From assembly GCA_000715605.1 (NCBI GenBank), contig KL568642.1:3724-8823 (forward strand): a stretch of 5,100 nt of DNA, in the 5' to 3' direction. This document shows positions 1-5,100 of this stretch, in pieces (positions within the stretch are counted from its first letter, which is position 1; the number at the start of each line of letters is the position of its first letter). Made by a program: the position numbers and the translations under genes. This stretch comes from Streptomyces speibonae. GTDB taxonomy: Bacteria; Actinomycetota; Actinomycetes; Streptomycetales; Streptomycetaceae. A model generated the notes under the pieces. It was not told the DNA's origin and did not search any database. It saw only the letters and a list, made by a program, of their open reading frames with translations.

Positions 1-627
1 TGGCTGTTCACGCACCTCGTCGACGGCGCCGACGCCTATGTGGACCTGCACTCCGGCGGCATCGACGAGGTCCTGACCGACTTCGTCGGCCACCGCCTCA
101 CCGGGGACCCCGAACTGGACACGCGGTCCGCCGCCCTGGCCCACGCCCTGGGCATGCGGGACATCGTCCTCGGCCTCAACGCCGACGGCGGGAACAGCCA
201 CGCGGCCGCCGCCCGCCGGGGCGTCCCGGCGATCCTCGTCGAGACCGGCCAGTGCGGTGATCGCGACCCGGAGACCGCCCGCCGTCTCGTGAGGGGCCTG
301 TACGGGGTGCTGGTCCGGCTCGGTGTCCTCGGCACCCGGCCCCCGGACCCGGCGCCGGCCGTCCGCACGTGGGTCTGGGCCGCCGCCGTCACCGCCGAGA
401 CCACCGGCCTGTGGTACCCGCAGTTCACCGCCGGCGACGACGTGACGGAGGGCCAGGTCATCGGGCACGTCATCGACCCGGCCGACGGCCGGGAGCACAA
501 GGTCCACACGCCGGCCACCGGCCGGATCCTCTACGGCATGCGGGGCCTGACCGTCGCCCCCGGCACCGAACTGGCCGCCGTCGCCGCACCCGCACCCCCG
601 GCATCGGCACCTGACCGCCCCACCTGA
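1..627 (+). CDS. Succinylglutamate desuccinylase/aspartoacylase-family deacylase, C-terminal part (5' truncated)
   Basis: The frame is open from base 1 and gives 208 residues to the TGA at 625-627; the true start lies upstream of the window. The family consists of zinc carboxypeptidase-like hydrolases that cleave an N-acyl group from amino acids or diamino acids in the cytoplasm (AstE, AspA, DoeB). Seen here: a DLHSGG motif at visible residues 15-20, whose His17 matches the family's C-terminal zinc ligand; a VPAILVETG segment with Glu81, fitting the catalytic glutamate; and a C-terminal beta-rich domain (about 133-195) with a GLWYP...GDDV..GQVIG pattern typical of the family. Family members are usually about 320-350 residues, so roughly 120 N-terminal residues, including the first zinc-binding motif (GxHGDE type), are missing because of the window edge. 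The extreme C-terminus is a short Ala/Pro tail. The next gene starts 96 bases downstream on the same strand, so a shared role with the importer and aminotransferase is plausible. Family assignment is firm; the acyl substrate is unknown, with N-acetyl-diaminobutyrate (DoeB-like) as one candidate. Confidence 0.88.
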   Translation, partial: WLFTHLVDGADAYVDLHSGGIDEVLTDFVGHRLTGDPELDTRSAALAHALGMRDIVLGLNADGGNSHAAAARRGVPAILVETGQCGDRDPETARRLVRGLYGVLVRLGVLGTRPPDPAPAVRTWVWAAAVTAETTGLWYPQFTAGDDVTEGQVIGHVIDPADGREHKVHTPATGRILYGMRGLTVAPGTELAAVAAPAPPASAPDRPT

Positions 628-723
628 CCCGCCCTACCCGACCACCCCACCCGCACGACCGGACCAGCCCCCCACCAGAAAGCCCCCTATCTCCGAAATC
701 CACCGCACCACCAGGAGCTCCCG
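628..723 (+). other. C-rich, G-poor intergenic spacer upstream of the transporter operon
   Basis: This 96-base gap contains 53 C, 22 A, 15 G and 6 T by hand count, a strong C-over-G bias on the transcribed-sense strand. I see no stem-loop followed by a T run, so no intrinsic terminator. I also see no convincing -35/-10 pair, although Streptomyces promoters are often hard to recognise by eye. C-rich, G-poor unstructured RNA is the known character of Rho loading sites, so attenuation between the deacylase and the importer is possible. The spacer could equally hold a promoter for the operon or be simple read-through sequence. Confidence 0.5.
713..717 (+). promoter_or_regulatory. Ribosome-binding site of the solute-binding protein gene
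   Basis: AGGAG lies six bases before the ATG at 724 and is a strong match to the anti-Shine-Dalgarno sequence. It fixes the start that places the twin-arginine pair at residues 8-9. The core sits in the 8-base palindrome GGAGCTCC (714-721). Confidence 0.85.
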
Positions 724-1824
724 ATGAGAGATGCCCGGATAGACCGCCGAGTGTTCCTGCGCGGAGTCGGCGGCGTCGCCGCAGGCATCACCGCCACCTC
801 GCTGACCGCCTGCGGCACCGGCACCGGCCGGAGTGTCGAAGGCGGCGGCAAGAACTCCAAGACACTGGTGGTCCGCGACAGCGGCGGCACCTACGGCGAG
901 GCCAACCGGAAGGCCGTCTACGACCCGTTCACCAAGGAAACCGGGATCGAGGTCAAGGTGGTGAACATCGCGTACGCGCAGATGCTCGCCCAGATCCAGC
1001 AGGGCCGCCCGCAGTTCGACGTCATCGACGACTCGATGGCCGACTTCGTGCTCTTCAAGCAGGAGGACGCCGCCGAGGAGCTCGACTTCGACCGGCTGAA
1101 GAACTTCAAGAAGGCGGGCATCGCCCCGTCCCTGGTCGCCTCCAACGCGGTCGGCAAGAACTACTGGGCGAGCGTGATGGCGTACCGTACGGACGCGTTT
1201 GGGGGGAAGAAACCTTCCTCCTGGGCGGACTTCTGGGACACCGGAACGTACAAGGGCAGCCGCGCCCTCCAGGCCCTCGACGCGGACCTGCCGGAGCTGG
1301 AGTTCGCGCTCCTCGCCGACGGCGTACCGCTGGACGGGCTGTACCCCCTCGACGTGGACCGCGCCTTCAAGGCCCTCAGCGAGATCAAGGGCTCGGTCAA
1401 GAAGTTCTGGGACACCGGGGCCCTGCCCGGCGTGCTGCTGGGCCGCAAGGAAGTCGTCGCCTCCAGTGTCTGGCACGGCCGCCTCGACGACCTGATCGCG
1501 GGCGGCTCGCCGCTCGCCTACCAGTGGAACGGCGCCCGACGGCAGAGCAACGGTCTCGGCATCCCCAAGGGCGCCGCCAACATCGACGCCGCCTACCAGC
1601 TCATCGACTTCGCGCTGCGGCCCGAGGTGCAGGCCGCCTACGCCGAGATCTATCCGATGGGCCCGTCGGTGCCCGCCGCCTACGACAAGCTCCCCTCGGC
1701 CACGGCCGCGAACCTGGTCAGTTCCCCCGAGCACCTGGAGTCCGGCTTCGACCTGGACGTCCAGTGGTGGATCGACAACCAGGAGGCCGTGTCCAAGCGC
1801 TGGCAGGAGTGGACGCATGCCTGA
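724..1824 (+). CDS. Tat-type lipoprotein, solute-binding protein of a polyamine/opine-family ABC importer (PotD-like)
   Basis: This 366-residue extracellular binding protein should capture the solute and deliver it to the permease pair encoded downstream. The N-terminus has a twin-arginine motif (DRRVFLR, residues 7-13), a hydrophobic stretch (about 15-28) and a lipobox LTAC with Cys30 as the predicted lipidated residue, so Tat export and membrane anchoring are expected. The mature part follows the PotD/PotF-like plan: LVVRDSGGTYGEA near 48-60, a PFTKETGIEV segment (68-77), GLYPLDVDRAF (205-215), WHGR (250-253), WNGA (268-271), a PKG turn (281-283), YPMGP (310-314) and a tryptophan-rich end (WW at 348-349). 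Length is normal for the family. The start is set by AGGAG six bases upstream and by the position of the Tat motif. The stop overlaps the start of the ATPase gene by eight bases. Oddities are the cluster of rare codons at 1198-1215 and His251, where my recollection of relatives is Asn (WNGR). The ligand is unknown; putrescine/spermidine-like compounds are the default guess, and other cationic or acylated amines are possible. Confidence 0.93.
   Translation: MRDARIDRRVFLRGVGGVAAGITATSLTACGTGTGRSVEGGGKNSKTLVVRDSGGTYGEANRKAVYDPFTKETGIEVKVVNIAYAQMLAQIQQGRPQFDVIDDSMADFVLFKQEDAAEELDFDRLKNFKKAGIAPSLVASNAVGKNYWASVMAYRTDAFGGKKPSSWADFWDTGTYKGSRALQALDADLPELEFALLADGVPLDGLYPLDVDRAFKALSEIKGSVKKFWDTGALPGVLLGRKEVVASSVWHGRLDDLIAGGSPLAYQWNGARRQSNGLGIPKGAANIDAAYQLIDFALRPEVQAAYAEIYPMGPSVPAAYDKLPSATAANLVSSPEHLESGFDLDVQWWIDNQEAVSKRWQEWTHA
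1805..1809 (+). promoter_or_regulatory. Ribosome-binding site of the ATPase gene, inside the upstream gene
   Basis: AGGAG seven bases before the ATG at 1817 lies within the last codons of the binding-protein gene. It favours 1817 over the in-frame ATG at 1835, which has no comparable site in front of it, and supports translational coupling. Confidence 0.8.
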
Positions 1825-2953
1825 GCTGAATGTGATGTCCGAGTCCCCGGCACTCTCCCCGGCGCCGGGCTCCGGCACCGGCAAGCCGCTGTCGGTCACG
1901 GGACTGCGCAAGACCTACGGCGGTGTCACGGCCGTCGACCGGGTCTCCATGGAGATCGCCGGGGGCGAGTTCATCACCTTCCTCGGAGCCTCCGGCTCGG
2001 GGAAGACCACCACCCTGATGATGATCGCCGGCTTCTGCGAGCCCGACTCCGGCAGCATCGTCGTCGGCGGCCGGGACGTGACCCGGCTCGCCCCGCAGAA
2101 GCGCGGTCTCGGCTTCGTCTTCCAGCAGTACCTGCTCTTCCCGCACATGACGGTGTGGGAGAACGTCGCCTTCCCGCTGCAACTGCGCGCCATCCCGAAA
2201 CCGGAGCTGCGCCGCCGGGTCGGCGAGACCCTGGAGATGGCCGGACTGTCGGCCATGGCCCGCCGCCGGCCGCGCGAGCTGTCCGGCGGTCAGCAGCAGC
2301 GGGTCGCGCTGTGCCGGGCCCTGGTCTACCGGCCGCCGGTGATCCTCATGGACGAGCCGCTCGGCGCCCTCGACAAGAAGCTGCGCGACCAGCTGCAGAC
2401 CGAGATCAAGCGCATCCAGCAGGAACTCGGCCTGACCGTCATCTATGTGACGCACGACCAGGAGGAGGCGCTGGTCCTGTCCGACCGGATCGCCGTGATG
2501 CGGGACGGGCGGATCGACCAGTTCGACACCCCGCGCGAGCTCTTCGAGCGCCCGCGCACCGCCTTCGTCGCCGACTTCCTCGGCGCGGCCAACTTCCTCC
2601 CCGGCCACCTCGAACAGCAGGCGTCCGGCCACACCCTCGTACGGCTCGACACCGGCGGTGTGCTCAAGGCACGCCCGCACCCGGGCGCCGAGGGAGCGCC
2701 CGTACAGGCCGCGGTGCAGCCCGGCCGGCTCGCCCTCGGCGCCCCGGACGACGGGTTCTGCAGCGGGACCGTGGAATCGGTCACCTACGTCGGCACCCTC
2801 GTACGCGTCACCGTCCGCCCCTCCGGCGGCACGGACACCGGCCCGATACGGCTGGAACTCCCGGCCGGACGCGCCCCGCTCGTCGGCGAACGGGTCGGTC
2901 TGACCGCCGACCCCGATGACGTCAGCGTCTTCGCGGCGGAAGGAGGCGGCTGA
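1817..2953 (+). CDS. ABC importer ATP-binding protein, PotA/CysA-like with C-terminal TOBE domain
   Basis: This 378-residue cytoplasmic ATPase powers the importer. All nucleotide-binding elements are present: Walker A GASGSGKTT (57-65, Lys63), Q-loop Gln103 in FVFQQYLLFPHM, signature LSGGQQQR (155-162), Walker B VILMDEP (175-181, Asp179 and Glu180), D-loop GALD (183-186) and switch His213 in VTHDQEEA. The ABC domain ends near 240. The remaining part, from about 290 to 375, has the OB-like TOBE pattern of PotA/MalK-type subunits, including a VESVTYVGTLVRVTV strand pair (319-333). Length is typical for the family. The first 25 residues are a Ser/Pro/Gly-rich extension before the ABC core. The ATG at 1817 is preferred because of its AGGAG; it overlaps the preceding gene by eight bases in another frame. 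The stop is three bases before the first permease gene. In the TOBE region the usual RPE-like motif reads QPG (301-303), a small divergence. Family is secure; the substrate follows the binding protein and is unknown. Confidence 0.96.
   Translation: MPELNVMSESPALSPAPGSGTGKPLSVTGLRKTYGGVTAVDRVSMEIAGGEFITFLGASGSGKTTTLMMIAGFCEPDSGSIVVGGRDVTRLAPQKRGLGFVFQQYLLFPHMTVWENVAFPLQLRAIPKPELRRRVGETLEMAGLSAMARRRPRELSGGQQQRVALCRALVYRPPVILMDEPLGALDKKLRDQLQTEIKRIQQELGLTVIYVTHDQEEALVLSDRIAVMRDGRIDQFDTPRELFERPRTAFVADFLGAANFLPGHLEQQASGHTLVRLDTGGVLKARPHPGAEGAPVQAAVQPGRLALGAPDDGFCSGTVESVTYVGTLVRVTVRPSGGTDTGPIRLELPAGRAPLVGERVGLTADPDDVSVFAAEGGG
2941..2946 (+). promoter_or_regulatory. Ribosome-binding site of the first permease gene
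   Basis: AGGAGG, a full match, lies in the last codons of the ATPase gene with a ten-base spacer to the ATG at 2957. The spacer is slightly long, but no other in-frame start nearby has a better site. Confidence 0.75.
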
Positions 2954-2956
2954 TCC

Positions 2957-3889
2957 ATGGCCGGCTCCCTCCTCGCACCCGCGCCCCCGGCGCCGGACCC
3001 CGCCGCCCCCGGGGGACGGCTGCGCCGCCTGCGCCGGGCGCTGTCCGAACGCCGCACCCGCTTCGGGCTGCTCAACGCCACGCCCGTCGTCGTCTACCTG
3101 CTGGTCCTCTTCGTCTACCCGATCTTCGGCACCCTGCTCCTCAGCCTCAAGGCGGAGGACGGCGGCTGGACCCTGCACTGGTACGCCGACGCGCTGCGGG
3201 GCGCCAACCTGGACATCCTGCTCACCACCCTGCGGATCTCCGCCGAGACCTCGCTGCTCAGCCTGGTCATCGGCTTCCTGCTGGCCGCCGCCGTGTCCCG
3301 GCTCAAGCCCCTGTGGGCGGGCCTGGTGATGATCATCGTCATCGTGCCGCACTTCATCAGCGCGCTGGTGCGCACCTACGGCTGGATCATCCTGCTCGGC
3401 GAACACGGCGTCATCAACGACGCTCTCACCGGCCTGTCGGTCCCCGGCGCCCCGTTCCAGCTGCTCTACAACGAGATCGGCGTCGTCATCGGCACCACCT
3501 CGGTGATGCTCCCGTACACCGTGCTGCTGCTGTACGCGGTGATGCGCGGCATCGACCGCAGGCTGCCCGCCGCCGCGGCCGGCATGGGCGCGGGACGGCT
3601 GACGATCTTCCGGCGCGTCTATCTGCCGCTGGTCGCTCCCGGCCTGGTCAACGCGGGCATCCTCTGCTTCATCCTCTGCCTCGGCTACTACCTCACGCCC
3701 GCCCTCATGGGCGGTCCGAAACAGACCATGGTCGCCTCCCTCATCACCGAGCAGGTGATGCGGCAGAACCAGTGGAACGGCGCCGCCGCCCTGGGCATCA
3801 TCCTGCTGCTCCTCACCTTCGCGGGACTGCTCCTGCTGCGGCTGGTCAAGTCGGCGCGCGACGCCGCGCGGAACCGGGGTGTGTCGTGA
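2957..3889 (+). CDS. ABC importer permease, PotB-like (BPD_transp_1 family)
   Basis: This 310-residue inner-membrane subunit forms half of the transport channel. After a cytoplasmic Ala/Pro-rich and Arg-rich N-terminal extension (1-38) I see six likely membrane segments, near 41-63, 96-114, 119-139, 174-196, 229-248 and 277-297. The cytoplasmic loop between the fourth and fifth segments carries the ATPase-contacting EAA motif (about 203-230, GMGAGRLTIFRRVYLPL), with the conserved Gly at 211. The usual glutamate of this motif is replaced by Ala205, unlike in the partner permease. The protein is basic after the last membrane segment, as expected for a cytoplasmic end. The gene begins three bases after the ATPase stop, and its TGA overlaps the GTG of the next gene in GTGA. 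Being the first of the two permeases, and having the long N-terminus, it corresponds to PotB rather than PotC. Confidence 0.94.
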   Translation: MAGSLLAPAPPAPDPAAPGGRLRRLRRALSERRTRFGLLNATPVVVYLLVLFVYPIFGTLLLSLKAEDGGWTLHWYADALRGANLDILLTTLRISAETSLLSLVIGFLLAAAVSRLKPLWAGLVMIIVIVPHFISALVRTYGWIILLGEHGVINDALTGLSVPGAPFQLLYNEIGVVIGTTSVMLPYTVLLLYAVMRGIDRRLPAAAAGMGAGRLTIFRRVYLPLVAPGLVNAGILCFILCLGYYLTPALMGGPKQTMVASLITEQVMRQNQWNGAAALGIILLLLTFAGLLLLRLVKSARDAARNRGVS

Positions 3890-4752
3890 TCGCCCTGCGC
3901 TCGACCCTGGCGGGGCGGATCACCCTGACCGTCTGCTCGACGCTGATCCTGCTGTTCCTGGCCCTGCCGATCGTCCTCATCGTCGTCACCTCCTTCGGCG
4001 AGGACGCCTTCGGCTCCTTCCCGCCGGACGCCTGGACGCTCGACTGGTACACGGCGCTGTTCGCCGACGGCAGCAAGTGGCCGGCCGCGCTCTCGCTGAG
4101 TGCCCTGGTCGCCTCCCTGACCACCGCGTTCTCACTCATCCTGGGCATGACCGCGGCGACGGCACTGGTCCGCAGCGAACTGCCGCTGCGCTCGGCGGTC
4201 TACGGCCTCGTCCTCGCGCCGCTGGTGATCCCCCAGGTGGTCGTCGCGCTCGGCCTGTTCCTCCTCTTCGAACCGGCCGCGATGCTCGGCAGCCCTCTCG
4301 CCATCGCCCTCGGCCACACCGTGCTCGCCTCACCCATCGCGGTGATGATCCTCATGGCCACCCTGAAAGGCATCGACGAACGGCTGGAGGACGCGGCGGC
4401 CAGCATGGGAGCGAGCCGCCTGACCGTCGCCCGGCGCATCACGTTCCCCCTGGCGATGCCCGGCCTGGCCGCCGCCGCGGTCTTCTCCTTCATCACCAGC
4501 TTCGACGAGTTCTTCATCTCGCAGTTCCTGTCCTCGGTGGCCACCGTGACCCTGCCGGTCCAGGTGTTCAACGTCCTCCAGTTCGACGTCGACCCGACGG
4601 TGACCGCCATCAGCGCGATCCTCATCGGGGTCGCCGTCGTGGCCCTCGCCCTCATCGGCGTGGTGCGGCGGCTCAGCGGCACGGGCAAGCAGGACGGCCT
4701 GCTGCCCGTCGACACCGCCGCGGGCCTGCCCGCCGGAAGTGAGACCTCATGA
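3886..4752 (+). CDS. ABC importer permease, PotC-like (BPD_transp_1 family)
   Basis: This 288-residue inner-membrane subunit is the second half of the channel. Six hydrophobic segments are seen, near 12-35, 68-93, 103-127, 135-157, 193-212 and 239-260. The EAA loop (about 167-193, LEDAAASMGASRLTVARR then a FPL segment) is well kept, with conserved Gly175. The SFDEF stretch (205-209), shortly after the EAA loop, is characteristic of PotC-type permeases. A hydrophilic tail of about 28 residues follows the last segment. The reading frame is open far upstream, but everything before 3886 overlaps the preceding permease and lacks membrane character. I therefore place the start at the GTG that forms the four-base GTGA overlap, giving a short cytoplasmic N-terminus (MIALRSTLAGR) right before the first segment. 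The upstream GGGGTG (3876-3881) is only a weak ribosome-binding site, so translation probably relies on coupling. The 3' end overlaps the aminotransferase start in ATGA. Confidence 0.93.
   Translation: MIALRSTLAGRITLTVCSTLILLFLALPIVLIVVTSFGEDAFGSFPPDAWTLDWYTALFADGSKWPAALSLSALVASLTTAFSLILGMTAATALVRSELPLRSAVYGLVLAPLVIPQVVVALGLFLLFEPAAMLGSPLAIALGHTVLASPIAVMILMATLKGIDERLEDAAASMGASRLTVARRITFPLAMPGLAAAAVFSFITSFDEFFISQFLSSVATVTLPVQVFNVLQFDVDPTVTAISAILIGVAVVALALIGVVRRLSGTGKQDGLLPVDTAAGLPAGSETS
4735..4743 (+). promoter_or_regulatory. Ribosome-binding site of the aminotransferase gene
   Basis: GGAAGTGAG, purine-rich and ending five bases before the ATG at 4749, lies in the final codons of the second permease gene. 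It supports that start and coupled translation. Confidence 0.65.
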
Positions 4753-5080
4753 CCACCAGCACCCGCACCCCGGCCGGTGAACTGTCCGCCTCGGCGGCCA
4801 GACACCTGCTGCTGAACATGACACCCAACGGGTCGCTCGGACCCGAGGGGGAGAACCTCTTCGTCGTGCGGCGCGGCGAAGGCCCGTACGTCGACGACGC
4901 CGACGGCAGGCGCTACATCGACGGCCTGTCCGGCCTGTACTGCTGCCAGCTCGGCCACTCCTACGCCCCCGAGTTCGCCAAGGCGGCGGACCAGCAGCTG
5001 CGGGAGCTGTCCTTCAGCCCGCTGTGGTCCGCCTCCGCACATCCCACCGCGATCGAACTCGCCGAACGGCTCTCACAGAT
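4749..5080 (+). CDS. Class-III PLP-dependent aminotransferase, N-terminal part (3' truncated at contig end)
   Basis: The visible 110 residues are the N-terminal arm and first strands of a fold-type I, class-III (omega-amino acid type) aminotransferase. Such enzymes move a terminal amino group from compounds such as putrescine, GABA, beta-alanine or diaminobutyrate to pyruvate or 2-oxoglutarate. Family marks are GPYVDDADGRRYIDGLSGLYCCQLGHSY (residues 46-72), read in pieces as the strand pair VDDADG, the YIDGLSGL turn and the LGH end. The later SPLWSASAHPTAIELAERL (90-108) matches the conserved helix before the cofactor-binding region. The PLP-binding lysine and the rest of the roughly 430-460 residue protein lie beyond the end. 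The ATG overlaps the permease stop in ATGA and has a purine-rich site upstream, so the enzyme is co-translated with the importer and probably acts on the imported compound. The frame stays open to base 5100, but the codons after 5080 come from adapter sequence (CLLYTS) and must be ignored. Exact substrate unknown. Confidence 0.88.
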
Positions 5081-5100
5081 CTGTCTCTTATACACATCTC
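5081..5100. other. Sequencing-library adapter: synthetic Tn5 mosaic end (Nextera), not genomic
   Basis: Bases 5081-5099 read CTGTCTCTTATACACATCT, identical to the 19-base hyperactive-Tn5 mosaic end in read-through orientation. Base 5100 (C) fits the next base of the read-2 side adapter, since the read-1 side continues with G. The mosaic end is an engineered hybrid of the IS50 outer and inner ends, so it is not a natural transposon end. Its low GC content also breaks sharply with the surrounding sequence. It marks a contig end that was not adapter-trimmed. Confidence 0.97.

Noticed and set aside
714..721. Palindrome GGAGCTCC over the ribosome-binding site as a possible operator or hairpin
   Set aside because: It is only eight bases, has no loop, its flanks do not extend the symmetry, and it contains the Shine-Dalgarno core by necessity. 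Chance is sufficient.
1835..1837. Alternative ATG start for the ATPase gene
   Set aside because: It is in frame but lacks a good ribosome-binding site, whereas the ATG at 1817 has AGGAG at ideal spacing.
634..1911. Minus-strand open frame of 425 codons opposite the solute-binding protein gene
   Set aside because: It is a mirror of the real gene's codon bias, low in complexity and without a domain, and it runs through the intergenic spacer and into the ATPase gene.
1718..3406. Long minus-strand open frame of 562 codons opposite the ATPase and permease genes
   Set aside because: It is antisense to three well-supported genes and has a composition rich in Gly, Arg, Ala, Glu and Gln with no recognisable domain. 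Such long shadow frames are expected in DNA with GC-saturated third positions.
3879..4742. Plus-strand open frame of 287 codons in a different frame from the second permease
   Set aside because: Its Arg/Pro/Gly/His-rich translation lacks membrane segments, while the competing frame encodes a clear six-segment permease.
5088..5090. In-frame TTA leucine codon in the aminotransferase, suggesting bldA control
   Set aside because: The codon lies entirely within the adapter sequence, so it is not part of the gene.
5081..5100. Natural IS50/Tn5 transposon insertion at the end of the window
   Set aside because: The sequence is the engineered mosaic end, a hybrid of the IS50 outer and inner ends; no transposase sequence is present and it stops at the contig edge.

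Overview
The window looks like chromosomal DNA from a high-GC actinomycete, most likely Streptomyces or a close relative. Third codon positions are almost all G or C, ribosome-binding sites are AGGAG/AGGAGG-like, one gene starts with GTG, and the solute-binding protein carries a twin-arginine lipoprotein signal, which is common in Streptomyces. All supportable genes are on the plus strand. There are no RNA genes, CRISPR arrays, natural mobile elements or convincing intrinsic terminators.

Layout: (1) 1-627 is the C-terminal part of a zinc-dependent deacylase of the succinylglutamate desuccinylase/aspartoacylase (AstE/AspA, DoeB-like) family, cut by the window edge. (2) 628-723 is a short, very C-rich, G-poor spacer. 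(3) 724-4752 holds a complete four-gene ABC importer of the polyamine/opine (PotABCD-type) family, in the order solute-binding lipoprotein, ATPase, permease, permease. (4) From 4749 a class-III PLP-dependent aminotransferase begins and runs into the end of the window. From 724 onward the genes overlap by 4-8 bases or lie 3 bases apart, so they almost certainly form one translationally coupled operon. The deacylase lies only 96 bases upstream on the same strand and may belong to it.

Working model (inference): the importer brings in a nitrogenous solute such as a polyamine, a diamine or an acylated diamino acid. The deacylase removes an N-acyl group and the aminotransferase removes an amino group to give an aldehyde. 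Pairing an AstE/AspA deacylase with a class-III aminotransferase recalls the DoeB/DoeD steps of ectoine breakdown, but the transporter is of the polyamine type and the substrate cannot be settled from this window.

The last 20 bases (5081-5100) are not biological. They match the synthetic Tn5 mosaic end used in Nextera tagmentation libraries, plus the next base of the read-2 side adapter. The real sequence stops at about 5080, and the last few apparent codons of the aminotransferase, including a spurious TTA, are artefact. I found no clear evidence for a new biological system; the adapter and the substrate question are the points most worth following up.
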